From Sneathiella glossodoripedis JCM 23214 (lineage in GTDB: Bacteria; Pseudomonadota; Alphaproteobacteria; Sneathiellales; Sneathiellaceae): a stretch of 64,000 bases of DNA. The stretch is taken from assembly GCF_000616095.1 (NCBI RefSeq), contig NZ_BAMS01000001.1, positions 496,001 to 560,000 on the forward strand, given 5' to 3'. A program made the translations under genes and the position numbers. Shown piece after piece: positions 35,440-47,831 of the stretch. The stretch's first letter is position 1. Each line of letters starts with the position of its first letter. The notes below the pieces were generated by a model. The model was not told the DNA's origin. It made no database searches and worked only from the letters and a program-made list of their open reading frames with translations.

Positions 35440-37534
35440 TCAAGGCTTGGTATCTTCATCATAGTAGGTATCGGGTTTTTGCGTGCCCGTTGGATTTTCT
35501 TTTTTCGAAGCAGAACTTGTCGAAGGACCAGAACTGAATGTTTTCACAATTCTGTCCCATATACTTTGGGCCGTCTCACTTAAGGCTCATCGACTTTGGC
35601 AAATGTGGGCTGGTTACCATTGCCTAATGAGCCCTTCATGAAATCTTTCCAGGCATATGCGGGAAGATTACTGCCGGTTACCCGTTTTGTAGGGCTTCCA
35701 TTATCGTTTCCGAACCAGACCCCAGCGACCAATCTGGGTGTAAAGCCGATAAACCAGGCATCTCTGTAATCCTGCGTCGTGCCAGTTTTACCTGCTGCGG
35801 CAAATCCGGGATACGCAGCGCGGCCAGTTCCTTCGAGCAGCGCCGTGTTCATAATATCCCGTAGGTTATTGACGGTAGAGCCGTTAAGCAAACGACGGCT
35901 AGTGGTTGCGGTTCTTTTGTACAGCAGTTCTCCCCTTTTATTGCGGATTTCCTTAACCGCGTAGGGGAGAACAGAATAGCCACCATTAGCGATACTTGCA
36001 TAGGCCGCACTCATCTCAAGCAGGGTAACTTCTGAAGTGCCCAGCGAGATTGATGGATGTGTTGGCATATCGCCGCCTAACCCCAGTTTTGCAGCCATAT
36101 GTGCGACACGGCTACGCCCGACACTTTCACTCAATCGAATAGCAACGGTATTAATAGATTTGGCATAAGCTTGTCTTAGCGTCATGTTCCCCAGAAATTT
36201 GCGAGTATAGTTTTCTGGCGTCCAGCCATTGATATTAATGGGAGCATCCAGAAAGACATCATCGGGTTCATACCCATTTTCAAATCCGGCGGCATAAACA
36301 ACAGTTTTAAAGACCGAGCCTGGCTGGCGTTGGGCGGAGGTTGCCCGATTGAAAGACGATTTACTGTAGCTGCGCCCACCGACCATAGCCTTAACTTCAC
36401 CGTCCGGAGTCATGGCGACAAGCGCCGCTTGTTCCACGCCAAACTTTTTACCATTTTTCGCAAGCTGCTTTTCAATGGTTTTTTCGGCTTGTGTCTGTAG
36501 GTTCAGGTCAAGACTTGTAATGACTTCAAGGTCTTCTTCAGTACGTCCCACATAAGAGCGAACTTCATTTACGACCCAGTCGGAAAAGTAGCGTACATTC
36601 TTGAAATTACTGCCTGCATGTTGGAGTTTGGCGGGGTTTTTCACCAGTTTGTCAGCTTGTTCTTTTGTAATGTAGCCAACTTCCTGCATGCGCCGGATCA
36701 CAACGGTGGACCGCTGCTGAGATCGTTTGAGGTTAACAGTTGGTGCATAGTAGGTTGGTGCCTTCAGAAGACCAGCCAGCATCGCTGCCTCAGAAATTGT
36801 TAAATCTCTGATATCTTTGGTAAAATATTTTTTTGTCGCCGCGTCAATGCCATATGTTCCTGACCCGAAATAAACTCGATTTAGATAGAGCGCTAGAATT
36901 TCTTCTTTGGTGTAATTGGCTTCCAGCCAAAAAGCCAAAAGGACTTCACGAATTTTTCTGCCAATGCTTCGCTCTGGTGTAAGGAACAGGTTTTTTGCAA
37001 GCTGCTGCGTAATGGTGCTTCCCCCCTCCACCACGCGCCCTGCCTGATAATTACGCCATAAAGCCCGTATAAGGCTGACCGGGTTAATGCCAAAATGGGA
37101 ATAGAAATGGGCATCTTCCGTCGCCAGAACGGCTTCTTTCATGACGGTTGGGATTTGCTTTGGTGTAAGCATTCGGCCGTAGAGATCGCCATAGGTTGCA
37201 AATTGCTGACCATCATCTGAACGCAGAGACAAAGAGGGTCGTTTTTCAATGACATCTATTCCCGAGATACTGGGCAAGGTATAGGCGAAATAGCCCATAA
37301 TGATCCCGGTGATGAGAATTCCCCATAACATTAAAGTCCCACCCCAGTTCAGGGCGAGAGTGAGCAAACCTTTGCGTTGAGGGGAAGAGCTCTCTTTTGC
37401 CGGTTTTCGCGTCGATGCTTTTTGGGGGGCGGTTTTGCCTTTGCGGTTCGTTCTGCTTGGAGGCTTGCGCTGTTCGTAGTTCGGCTTTCGCGAGTTGGCG
37501 GGAGCGATTTACCTTTTGCTGAAGCTTTTTTCAT
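35440..37534 (-). CDS. mrcA: Penicillin-binding protein 1A, frame broken at both ends
   Basis: This class A PBP has a membrane anchor (LMLWGILITGIIMGYFAY), the transglycosylase domain with EDAHFYSHFG, and the transpeptidase motifs SVFK (in RQPGSVFKTV), SIN, and KTGTT. The main frame runs 37367-35580 (595 residues) and ends at TAA 35580-35582 after FAKVDEP. One added base there leads to LSETAQSIWDRIVKTF and a Ser-rich end with stop at 35440-35442. The N-terminal basic tail (RKPNYEQRKPPSRTNRKG..., ahead of LLTLALNWGG) also lies in a frame that opens near 37507. A single added base there joins it to the ATG at 37534. The N-terminal repair is less certain. Confidence 0.85.
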
Positions 37535-37644
37535 AGATGAGATGCAGATACCTGATTTTGCAATGAACTAGAGCTCAAACCCTGATCCATATTTACGGCA
37601 AAAATAAGTTGTTTTGGGCCATCTGCAAGCAGAAACTGTGATCG

Positions 37645-38031
37645 TCAGTTGATATTCGCTACATATTTGACAGAGCCAGATTTTTTGCCGGTACAGATTT
37701 CATCTGTCCGATTAATCTTTTCTGCGACTTTTTCACCACTGAAAATCTGAGTGTTCAAGACAACACGGGCGCAGCTGAAATCTTCGCCCGTGCGTTTGTC
37801 TTTGCGGGAGGGAATGAATTTTACAGCCTTACCCACCACATGTATGGATTTGTCCAGAGTAATATCTGTAACGACCATACGAAGGCTGCGTTCATGAATG
37901 TCTTCAACAATTTTCCGCATCATATATTCAGCGTCACTTTTCGCCTCGTTGGAAACTTTCCCGGCGGCAACAGCCGATCCGGCCAGCAAAGACGCAGCCA
38001 ACACGCTAGATGTAAATGTTGAAAACTTCAT
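37645..38031 (-). CDS. Unrecognised exported protein between gyrB and mrcA
   Basis: I do not recognise this 128-residue protein. It has a signal peptide (about 1-22, FTSSVLAASLLAGSAVAA), and the mature part has only two cysteines (CARVVL and EICTGKK), possibly a disulfide. A basic segment (KFIPSRKDKRTGED) precedes the first Cys. The gene is leftward like its neighbours, 68 bases after the restored gyrB end and 110 before mrcA. Location in the periplasm is inferred from the signal peptide, and no function is assigned. Confidence 0.75.
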   Translation of the reverse strand: MKFSTFTSSVLAASLLAGSAVAAGKVSNEAKSDAEYMMRKIVEDIHERSLRMVVTDITLDKSIHVVGKAVKFIPSRKDKRTGEDFSCARVVLNTQIFSGEKVAEKINRTDEICTGKKSGSVKYVANIN

Positions 38032-38099
38032 GGGGCATCCGTTCTTTAAAAAACATCAAGATATGAAGGTAATAGTGAAAAAACCGTTAGTAAACCAAA

Positions 38100-40555
<2,456 letters not shown>

Positions 40556-40561
40556 TTAACT

Positions 40562-41728
40562 TCAGCAGATGTTTTCCGGCGTAACTCTACCGGCATCCAC
40601 TGTGAAAAATTGGGCTCTATCCTGTAGTTCGGCGAATAGCAGTCTGTCCGTTCCAGTCATCCAGGCCTGCATCTTCAATTCTGTAATTTCATCGAATAAT
40701 GCCATGCGCCTTTTCCGATCCAGATGGGCAGTGATTTCATCCAGTAATAATACCGGGGCTTTGCCTTGTAATCCAGCCTGTAGACGCGCATCAGCAAGGA
40801 TTATTGAAATTAAAAGTGCCTTTTGTTCGCCTGTTGAGCAAAGGGAGGCGATTTGACCCTTTTCGCGGTGAAAAACCTGAAGGTCAACGCGGTGTGGGCC
40901 ATATGTTGTGCTCCCCGCTTTTGCATCAAGAGCTCGTCTGTTTGCGAGAGTCTCCCGGAACAAATCTTCGGCTGCGAGCGCCGTCATATCACTGATTTCG
41001 TCTTCAAATTCACCAGAGAGGCTCATTTCAGCTTTTGGGAACGCTTGAGTAGCGCTGCCAGTGCTTTTTTCCTCTTCTTCAAGCATGGCTTGATTAAGGC
41101 GGTTAACAGTATCCATGCGCGCTGCATAAAGGGCAATTGCCTGTTCAGACAGTTGATGTTCCAATGAAGAAAGCCAGCTTTTGTCTGTGCGTCCGTCTTT
41201 GAGTAGCCGATTGCGTTCGCGCATGATTTTCTCATATGTGCTGGCCCTGCGTGCGTGAGCGGGGTCGAACCCATAGGTTAGTCGATCCAGAAAACGCCGC
41301 CGACCCCCTGCTCCTTCTTGAAAAAGTCGATCCATTTGAGGGGTGAGCCAGCCAATAGACAACAGGTTTCCAAAATCAGAAGCTTTCAAGTTAGTCTGCC
41401 CATTGATGCGTACGACCCTTCGATCAGGGCTGTCACCAGAGGTGCCGGATACAACAAGGCCTGTTCCCAGTTTAACAGAAATTCCATTGTCATTTAGTAA
41501 GCCTGACACAGCCCATTTTCCGTCACTATTGTTGTTTGCCACTTCCTGTAGTTTTGCGCGGCGCAGGCCTCTTCCAGCGGAAAAAAATGAAATCGCTTCT
41601 AGCAGGTTCGTTTTTCCGCTCCCATTGGGGCCGGTCAAAACCACAGGGCGCGTATCTGTTTCCAGCTTCAGATACGCATAGTTTCGAAAGTCTGTTAAAA
41701 CCAGCCGCGTGAGCGCGAGAGGGATCAA
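40562..41728 (-). CDS. recF: DNA replication and repair protein RecF
   Basis: RecF is an SMC-like ATPase that helps load RecA at gaps in the RecFOR pathway. The 388-residue protein has Walker A GPNGSGKT (33-40), with the RecF start LTRLVLTDFRNYAYL. The signature region is STGEQKALLISIILA, and Walker B lies in VLLLDEITAHLD. It lies between dnaN and gyrB as is common. Short gaps to both suggest one leftward operon. Confidence 0.94.
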   Translation of the reverse strand: MIPLALTRLVLTDFRNYAYLKLETDTRPVVLTGPNGSGKTNLLEAISFFSAGRGLRRAKLQEVANNNSDGKWAVSGLLNDNGISVKLGTGLVVSGTSGDSPDRRVVRINGQTNLKASDFGNLLSIGWLTPQMDRLFQEGAGGRRRFLDRLTYGFDPAHARRASTYEKIMRERNRLLKDGRTDKSWLSSLEHQLSEQAIALYAARMDTVNRLNQAMLEEEEKSTGSATQAFPKAEMSLSGEFEDEISDMTALAAEDLFRETLANRRALDAKAGSTTYGPHRVDLQVFHREKGQIASLCSTGEQKALLISIILADARLQAGLQGKAPVLLLDEITAHLDRKRRMALFDEITELKMQAWMTGTDRLLFAELQDRAQFFTVDAGRVTPENIC

Positions 41729-41774
41729 GAATAGCTCCTATCTGATGATCTGGGCCGACAAGGCGGCCCACAGA

Positions 41775-42893
41775 TCAGACACGCATGGGCATCAATACAT
41801 AAAGGGCACCATCATCGGTACCATCTTTGACGATGGTGGGTGACTGTGCATCCGCTAGGACAAAATGCGCGTTAGTCCCTTCAATCTGGCCAGTGATATC
41901 CAGCAGGTATTTGGAATTGAAGCCGATTTCCAGATCACCGGAGGAGTAACTTGCCGCTAATTCTTCGGTTGCACTGCCGCTGTCTGTTCCGGTAGCGGAA
42001 AGAGTAACAGTATCATCGGTTAGAGATAGTTTGATTGCACGGGACTTTTCCGTTGAAACCGTTGAGACGCGGTCAACAGCCTGCGCGAAGGACTTACCAT
42101 CCAACTCCAGAACTTTGTTGTTTCCGGTTGGTATAACCCGTTCATAATCGGGGAAAGTGCCGTCGATCAACTTTGAAGTGAGTATTGTTCCATCAAAGGT
42201 AAAGCAGATCCGGTTGTCAGATAGAGATATATTGATATCCCCTTCTGTGTCATCAATGAGCTTGCGGAGCTCGTTGACAGCTTTTCTTGGAATAATAACA
42301 CCGGGGATATTTTCGGCGTTTGCCGGAAGAGGCGTTTCGACACGGGCCAAGCGGTGGCCATCTGTAGCAACTGCACGCAGAACCGGAATGCCTTCGTTAT
42401 CTGCAGCATGAATATAGACGCCATTCAGGTAATAGCGCGTTTCTTCAGTTGAAATTGCGAACCGGGTTTTATCTATCAATCGTTTCAGTTCGGCAGAGGG
42501 GAAACTGAAATTAAAGGGTAATTCACCTGTTTCCATAATCGGAAAGTCATCTTTTGGCAGGCAGGAAAGCGCAAATTGCGACCGGCCGGCACGAACAGTG
42601 ATCCGACTGTCTGCACTTTGATAGTCAAGTTCGACCTGTGATCCGTCAGGAAGCTTTCTGACAATATCATACAGGAGATGAGCAGGGGCGGTTATCGCTC
42701 CTGGAGACTGTATTTCGGCGGGCACTTTTTCGTTAATGGCAAGATCCAGATCGGTTGCAATTAAACCAAGTGATCCATTTTCAGCACTCAACAGGATATT
42801 CGACAGAATGGGGATCGTATTTCGCCGCTCAACGACACTCTGTACATGATTTAGGGCGCTCAGTAAGGTACTGCGTTCGATTGTAAGTTTCAT
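41775..42893 (-). CDS. dnaN: DNA polymerase III beta clamp
   Basis: The beta sliding clamp gives the replicative polymerase its processivity. The 372-residue protein starts at the ATG 42893 (MKLTIERSTLLSALNHVQSVVERRNTIPIL); the extra upstream codons up to 42941 are unlike the family. The C-terminus YVLMPMRV is the standard end. It is downstream of dnaA in the dnaA-dnaN-recF-gyrB order. Confidence 0.95.
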   Translation of the reverse strand: MKLTIERSTLLSALNHVQSVVERRNTIPILSNILLSAENGSLGLIATDLDLAINEKVPAEIQSPGAITAPAHLLYDIVRKLPDGSQVELDYQSADSRITVRAGRSQFALSCLPKDDFPIMETGELPFNFSFPSAELKRLIDKTRFAISTEETRYYLNGVYIHAADNEGIPVLRAVATDGHRLARVETPLPANAENIPGVIIPRKAVNELRKLIDDTEGDINISLSDNRICFTFDGTILTSKLIDGTFPDYERVIPTGNNKVLELDGKSFAQAVDRVSTVSTEKSRAIKLSLTDDTVTLSATGTDSGSATEELAASYSSGDLEIGFNSKYLLDITGQIEGTNAHFVLADAQSPTIVKDGTDDGALYVLMPMRV

Positions 42894-43183
42894 TGGCTCA
42901 ACTAGGCTTTCAGACATTACCCACGGATGAAACACCATCATGCCTGATTATGGTGCTCAACATCAACAATTATCTCCCCCTTTTGGGTGAAGGTGCTTTT
43001 TGTTAAGAAGTTGATTCACAAAAATGAATCCGCTCTCCTAGCCCCATTTGCCCAAGTGTCAGGAATATAAAGTTCACTATAACAGAATGATCGGCGCTTG
43101 CCCACGTATTTTGGGTCTTGGTACACCGCTGGCTGCGAATGTAAAACATCATCGGTTTGGCGGCTATTAAGTGATTGAAAAAG
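42894..43183. other. dnaA-dnaN intergenic region
   Basis: These 290 bases have no credible gene. A small hairpin, GATTCA (43013-43018) with TGAATC (43025-43030), could end or pause the dnaA transcript. No DnaA box of good match was found. Confidence 0.4.
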
Positions 43184-44599
43184 TTAATTTTCCAGCATTC
43201 TACGCAGCAGATCAATATCCTCCGCCAACGAGCTATCACCTTCACGCAGCTCATCAATTTTCCTCACTGCGTGCATTACTGTTGTGTGATCTCGTCCACC
43301 AAACTTGCGGCCGATCTCCGGCAGTGATCGACTGGTAAGTTGTTTGGCGAGATACATTGCCACTTGACGGGGACGTGCGACCGCTCTCGCTCGTCTTGCG
43401 GAATGCATGTCAGACATACGGATATTGAAATGTTCAGCAACGCGCTTCTGAATTTCCTCAATCGTAGTACGGCGGTCATTAGCCCGCAGGAGATCCCTTA
43501 GCACTTCCTGGGTACTTTCCAGAGTAACAGCACGGCCAACCAGATCAGAATAGGCCAGCACCCTGTTTAGGGCTCCTTCCAGTTCGCGCACATTAGAGGT
43601 AATCCGGTGCGCCAGAAACTCCAGAATTTTTGGATCAATTGAAATACCAGCCTGTTCGACCTTGGACTGTAGAATGCCAAGTCGAAGCTCGTAATCAGTT
43701 GGGTGGATATCTGCGACCAAACCCCAGCCCAGACGAGAGCGCATGCGCTCTTCCATGCCTTCCAGATCTGTAGGTGAGCGGTCACCAGAAATAATAATTT
43801 GATGATTTTGATCAACAAGAGCGTTGAAAGTGTGGAAAAATTCTTCCTGTGTAGATTCTTTTCCAGAGATAAACTGCACATCGTCTATCATCAAAACATC
43901 TACGGAACGGAACTGTTCCTTGAAATTCATGGTGTCCTTGTACCTGAGGGCACTAATGAATCGGAACATGAATTTCTCTGCAGACAGATAAAGCACTTTC
44001 TTGTCTGGGCTGCTTTGGGAAATCGCGTGCCCTATTGCGTGCATAAGGTGGGTTTTTCCCAGCCCGACACCGCCATATATATAGAGAGGGTTAAAGGGGA
44101 TATTGTCTTTTGCATCCGCAACACGACGCGCTGCTGCATGTGCAAGTTCATTGGATTTTCCGACTACGAAATTTTCAAATGTAAAGCGAGGGTCAAGCTG
44201 TGACTTCAGTTGTGACTGTGGGTCATTACCTGCTTTCACAATCTCTGCTGCTGTTACATGTGTATTGGCATTAGGTGCTGGCTGAAAATTTGAGGCTGCC
44301 TCTTCAACTTTTGTGGCAGGAATTTCTTTAACATGAATGTCGATGGATTGAATGTCGCTGCTAAGCTGGCACCAGATCTGGCGAATACGATTGGCGTAAT
44401 TGTTGATTACCCAATCGCGCAGAAATTTGGTGGGTAAGGACATGGTCACATGCCCATTCGTAACACCGCCCAACTCGATATTCTTTAACCAGGAATTAAA
44501 GGTTGCCTCACCATATTCCGACCGAAGCTTTTCACGCACCCTGACCCAGATGTCAGCATAATCAGTATTGTTGCGATTAAGTGGACTGCTCGAGGACAT
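43184..44599 (-). CDS. dnaA: Chromosomal replication initiator DnaA
   Basis: DnaA binds 9-mer boxes and opens oriC. The 471-residue protein has domain I (1-95), Walker A GGVGLGKT (176-183), the Walker B region DVLMIDDVQFISGKEST, and the domain IV HTH with RDHTTVMHAVRKI. The C-terminus is intact. The start at 44599 follows a rhodanese-domain gene by three bases, so the pair may be co-transcribed. A perfect DnaA box lies upstream at 45332, fitting autoregulation. Confidence 0.97.
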   Translation of the reverse strand: MSSSSPLNRNNTDYADIWVRVREKLRSEYGEATFNSWLKNIELGGVTNGHVTMSLPTKFLRDWVINNYANRIRQIWCQLSSDIQSIDIHVKEIPATKVEEAASNFQPAPNANTHVTAAEIVKAGNDPQSQLKSQLDPRFTFENFVVGKSNELAHAAARRVADAKDNIPFNPLYIYGGVGLGKTHLMHAIGHAISQSSPDKKVLYLSAEKFMFRFISALRYKDTMNFKEQFRSVDVLMIDDVQFISGKESTQEEFFHTFNALVDQNHQIIISGDRSPTDLEGMEERMRSRLGWGLVADIHPTDYELRLGILQSKVEQAGISIDPKILEFLAHRITSNVRELEGALNRVLAYSDLVGRAVTLESTQEVLRDLLRANDRRTTIEEIQKRVAEHFNIRMSDMHSARRARAVARPRQVAMYLAKQLTSRSLPEIGRKFGGRDHTTVMHAVRKIDELREGDSSLAEDIDLLRRMLEN

Positions 44600-44602
44600 T
44601 TC

Positions 44603-45049
44603 TTAACCCTGTTTCCAGTCAAGATTGCGCACTTTCCAACCACAGATTTTTCCGCGGTGGCCTTCACTATCTGGATCGCCTTCAAACCCTTCCAGAATAT
44701 TAAAACAATTCTCAAAACCTGCGGAAGTGGCCGCTATAGCAGCGGCAACGGAGCGCACACCTGAGCGGCACAAGAACAATACAGGTTGGGATTTGTCAGG
44801 CTGAATTTCATTCAGTAGGGGCAGAAAGTTTGGGTTTGGTGCCATTTGCGGGAACAGTACCCAGGAATTCAATTCACATTTTTTACCAATTGAATACAGA
44901 TCCGGGAGGCCTACATAGGCCCATTCTGCATTGGTACGAACATCTACCAGCACCGCGCCAGCTTGATCCTGCAACATTTCCCAGGCCTGTTGTGGTGTAA
45001 CATCACCTGCATATTGTGAATTAGCGGTGTGAGTTCCCGTAGTTGTCAT
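44603..45049 (-). CDS. Rhodanese-domain protein upstream of dnaA
   Basis: The 148-residue protein is a single rhodanese-like domain with the active-site loop CRSGVRS (CxxxxxS type), preceded by DVRTNAEWAYVGLPD. Rhodaneses transfer sulfane sulfur. GGAAGG lies eight bases before the ATG. It ends three bases before the dnaA ATG, in the same direction. The link to dnaA is inference; it may only share a promoter. Confidence 0.88.
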   Translation of the reverse strand: MTTTGTHTANSQYAGDVTPQQAWEMLQDQAGAVLVDVRTNAEWAYVGLPDLYSIGKKCELNSWVLFPQMAPNPNFLPLLNEIQPDKSQPVLFLCRSGVRSVAAAIAATSAGFENCFNILEGFEGDPDSEGHRGKICGWKVRNLDWKQG

Positions 45050-45504
45050 TAATAAAGAACCTTCCTGTCATACATGTTGATTGTTCAAACGTGACCGTCC
45101 CGTCGCGATAGCTCAAGTGAGCCAATCGCACAAACGAACCAGTTGCCCGCAAATTGCTCTGCGGATCAGGTCGTTTCCGAAAACGTGAAATTGACAGCGG
45201 TTGAAAGCGGGTATGTGATCAAGGCCCAGTTAATTGTCCGGTGATCCTGCATATATGCCTGATCCCATCCGAGACTTTCCTGCTGTCAAAAGTCTGTTTG
45301 TACTCCCAATTGCGAAGAATTTAATCTCAACTTATCCACAGATGCAAGGGAGCCATTCAACATTTAATGAAAATAAACTTATTTATAGACGTAAGAAATT
45401 CTTGACCTACTAGATCTAGTTGTTTCTGGCAAATCCATAGTAAAAATTAAAATATATAGAAAATTTGAACTATTGGATTCGTCTGTCAAAATGCCCAAAA
45501 AGAC
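45050..45504. promoter_or_regulatory. Upstream region of the rhodanese-dnaA operon with a DnaA box
   Basis: This gene-free stretch of about 450 bases carries a perfect DnaA box TTATCCACA at 45332-45340 and a perfect 12-base palindrome ACTAGATCTAGT at 45409-45420. The region between 45341 and 45480 is AT-rich. It most likely holds the promoter of the rhodanese-dnaA operon. Exact promoter boxes cannot be set with confidence. Confidence 0.6.
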
Positions 45505-45540
45505 GAAAAAAAAGCCGCGCCCGACTTTCGGTTACGGCTT
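45505..45540 (-). terminator. Terminator downstream of rpsT
   Basis: AAGCCG (45512-45517) pairs with CGGCTT (45535-45540), with a shorter inner pairing possible. The + strand A-run at 45506-45513 is the T-run of the leftward transcript. It lies 24 bases after the rpsT stop. Confidence 0.7.
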
Positions 45541-45563
45541 GATTCTCGTAATTTGGCTTTCGC

Positions 45564-45830
45564 TTACGCAGACAGTGCTTTCACACGAGCGTTCAGACGA
45601 GAAACCTTACGTGCAGCTGTGTTGGCTTTCAACACGCCCTTGGTTACGCCGCGAGTCAGTTCAGACTGGGCTGCACGAAGAGCTTCATTGGCGACCGCTT
45701 GGTCACCTGCAGAAATTGCTGTTTCGACTTTCTTTACAAAAGTCCGGATGCGACTACGGCGGGCACGGTTACGTTCAGTCCGTGTCTCTGTCTGCCGAAT
45801 GCGCTTAAGAGCTGATTTATGATGCGCCAT
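45564..45830 (-). CDS. rpsT: 30S ribosomal protein S20
   Basis: S20 binds 16S rRNA at the base of the 30S body. The 88-residue basic protein starts at the ATG 45830 ([17 protein letters not shown]) with AGGA nine bases upstream; five further codons to 45845 are not part of the family. Its own terminator follows. It is the usual neighbour of dnaA in alphaproteobacteria. Confidence 0.95.
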   Translation of the reverse strand: MAHHKSALKRIRQTETRTERNRARRSRIRTFVKKVETAISAGDQAVANEALRAAQSELTRGVTKGVLKANTAARKVSRLNARVKALSA

Positions 45831-45985
45831 GACAATCCTGTACATTAGCTTCGAATTTCGGAAGCCGGGTTATAACTAGCCATTTATGCGCCGTCAACAG
45901 GAGAATCTGTTAAATCTGACAGAAATGGCAATTTCCATGCTTTTTCCCCAAAAAACACTGTTTTTGTGAATATTAAGCACAGTAT

Positions 45986-46762
45986 TTACTGATGTTTGAA
46001 GGACGGGGAGCGTTTTTCAGCAAAGGCCGCCATGCCTTCTTTCTGATCTTCTGTTGCAAAAGTCGAATGAAAAACCCTGCGTTCGAACATGATTCCCTCT
46101 TTGAGAGTTGTCTCGTAGGCCTTGTTTACACTTTCCTTGCAAATCATCACAGTCGGGCGAGACATCTTGGCGATGGTTTCCGCTGTTTTCATCACTTCGT
46201 CCATCAGATCGTCAAGCGGAACCACTCGACTGACCAGCCCGGAACGTTCCGCTTCCTCCGCATCCATCATGCGGCCCGTCAAACACATTTCCATGGCTTT
46301 GGATTTTCCAACGAAACGGGTCAGTCGCTGCGTACCGCCTGCACCGGGTATTGTGCCCAATTTGATTTCAGGTTGCCCAAATTTGGCGTTATCGGCGCAG
46401 ATGATAAAGTCACACATCATGGCAAGTTCACATCCTCCGCCCAATGCAAAACCAGCAACTGCGGCAATAACAGGTTTGCGGCAACGCGGCACTTCTTCCC
46501 ATGTGGCTGTAATGAAATCGGACTTGTAAACATCCATAAAGGACTTGTCCTTCATTTCCTTAATGTCAGCCCCTGCCGCAAAGGCTTTTTCAGATCCGGT
46601 TATGACAATAGCACCAATATTGTCATCAGCTTCAAAGGCCCGCAATGCTTCGCCCATTTCTTCGGTGAGTTCCTGACACAGTGCGTTGAGCGCCTGTGGT
46701 CTGTTCAGACGGATCAGTCCAACTTCACCCTGAGTTTCAACAATGATGTTATTATAAGCCAT
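45986..46762 (-). CDS. Enoyl-CoA hydratase
   Basis: This 258-residue crotonase-family enzyme hydrates trans-2-enoyl-CoA in fatty acid breakdown. The oxyanion loop AAGADIKEM, the [11 protein letters not shown] helix with the first Glu of the catalytic pair, and [19 protein letters not shown] with the second are all present. AGGAG precedes the ATG. It stands between rpsT and mutM, an order shared by many alphaproteobacteria, so no dedicated pathway is implied. Confidence 0.93.
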   Translation of the reverse strand: MAYNNIIVETQGEVGLIRLNRPQALNALCQELTEEMGEALRAFEADDNIGAIVITGSEKAFAAGADIKEMKDKSFMDVYKSDFITATWEEVPRCRKPVIAAVAGFALGGGCELAMMCDFIICADNAKFGQPEIKLGTIPGAGGTQRLTRFVGKSKAMEMCLTGRMMDAEEAERSGLVSRVVPLDDLMDEVMKTAETIAKMSRPTVMICKESVNKAYETTLKEGIMFERRVFHSTFATEDQKEGMAAFAEKRSPSFKHQ

Positions 46763-46911
46763 TTTCAGCTCCTGTTATGACAACTCTACATCCGGGCATA
46801 AAGGTAAACCGATTGTGAAAACGCCCGGACATTTAAAATAGTGGCGCCATTATCGTCGCCACTAGATGGATGTCCAGTGATTTAGTTAAGAAGGATCAGA
46901 ATTAAAAGCCC

Positions 46912-47739
46912 TTATCGTTGGCAGGAAGAGCAGTAAAAGGTTGAACGACCCGATTGTGTGATCCGGCGGATATGTTGTGAACAGTTTTTGTTCTGGCACG
47001 GTTCGCCTTCGTGCCCGTAGACGCGAAACCTGTGCTGAAAATACCCAAGTTCGCCATCTGTGTTGCTGTAGTTTCGTAATGTTGACCCGCCCGAGAGGAT
47101 CGCCTCATTTAGAACATCGCGAATGGCAGTGGCCAGCCTTTCTGCGCGAACTCCTTTAATTGTATTCGCTGCACGTTTTGGATAAATGCCGGATCTGTAT
47201 AGAGCTTCACATGCATAAATATTTCCAACGCCTGCTACGACCTTCTGATCCAAAAGAGCCACCTTTACAGGTCCTTTTTTATTTTGCAGTGCTTTTGCCA
47301 AAACGGGACCATTAAATTTGTTGCCAAGAGGCTCAGGTCCGATGGAAGAAATTTGTGGGTGCTTAGATAGCTCATTGATATGCGTGAGCAGCATAAACCC
47401 GAAACGTCGGGGGTCATGATAGCGCACGCGCACCCCTTTTTCGGTTACAAAGACAATATGGTCATGGCGATCAAGCTATCACCGCCCTTTGGTTCAATTC
47501 GAAAACTGCCTGACATCCCCAGATGCCCAATCATAACGGTTCCATCTGATAGGGTCATCAGAATATATTTTGCCCGGCGTGAAATGGATTTGATCTCTTT
47601 GTGACTTAGTTTTTCACAAAAGTCAGGTGCAAATGGGAAACGAAGATCAGCGGTTAAGGGTGATTTTCGTAAACTTATCGCCAAGAAGTGCTTTTTCTAG
47701 CCCTCTTGCGACTGTCTCGACTTCAGGTAATTCTGGCAT
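46912..47739 (-). CDS. mutM: Formamidopyrimidine-DNA glycosylase, two frame breaks
   Basis: Fpg removes 8-oxoguanine and nicks the DNA. The N-terminus MPELPEVETVARG with the catalytic Pro starts at the ATG 47739. The frame stops at TGA 47647-47649, and DLRFPFAPDF continues in another; two missing bases (CGC to CGCCC) would restore NRPDLRF. A second break near 47470 lies between GGDSL and RHDHIVFVTEKGVRVRYHDPRRFG, one base short. The rest is intact, with the zinc finger PCQNKNC...CSSCQ ending it. Restored length is about 277 residues, normal for the family. It is the only site pair in the window where one gap seems to need two bases. Confidence 0.87.
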
Positions 47740-47831
47740 CCTTGCAGATTAGACCTAAATAGAGACTTGCGCTATGGTCTTATTTTACGCAAAACAGACT
47801 TTTACCAATTCATTCCGCCCCGGGGACAATT

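Noticed and set aside
45992-46780. Open frame of over 260 codons on the + strand opposite the enoyl-CoA hydratase gene
   Set aside because: It mirrors the crotonase gene almost exactly, with His/Cys/Phe-rich content typical of antisense shadows.
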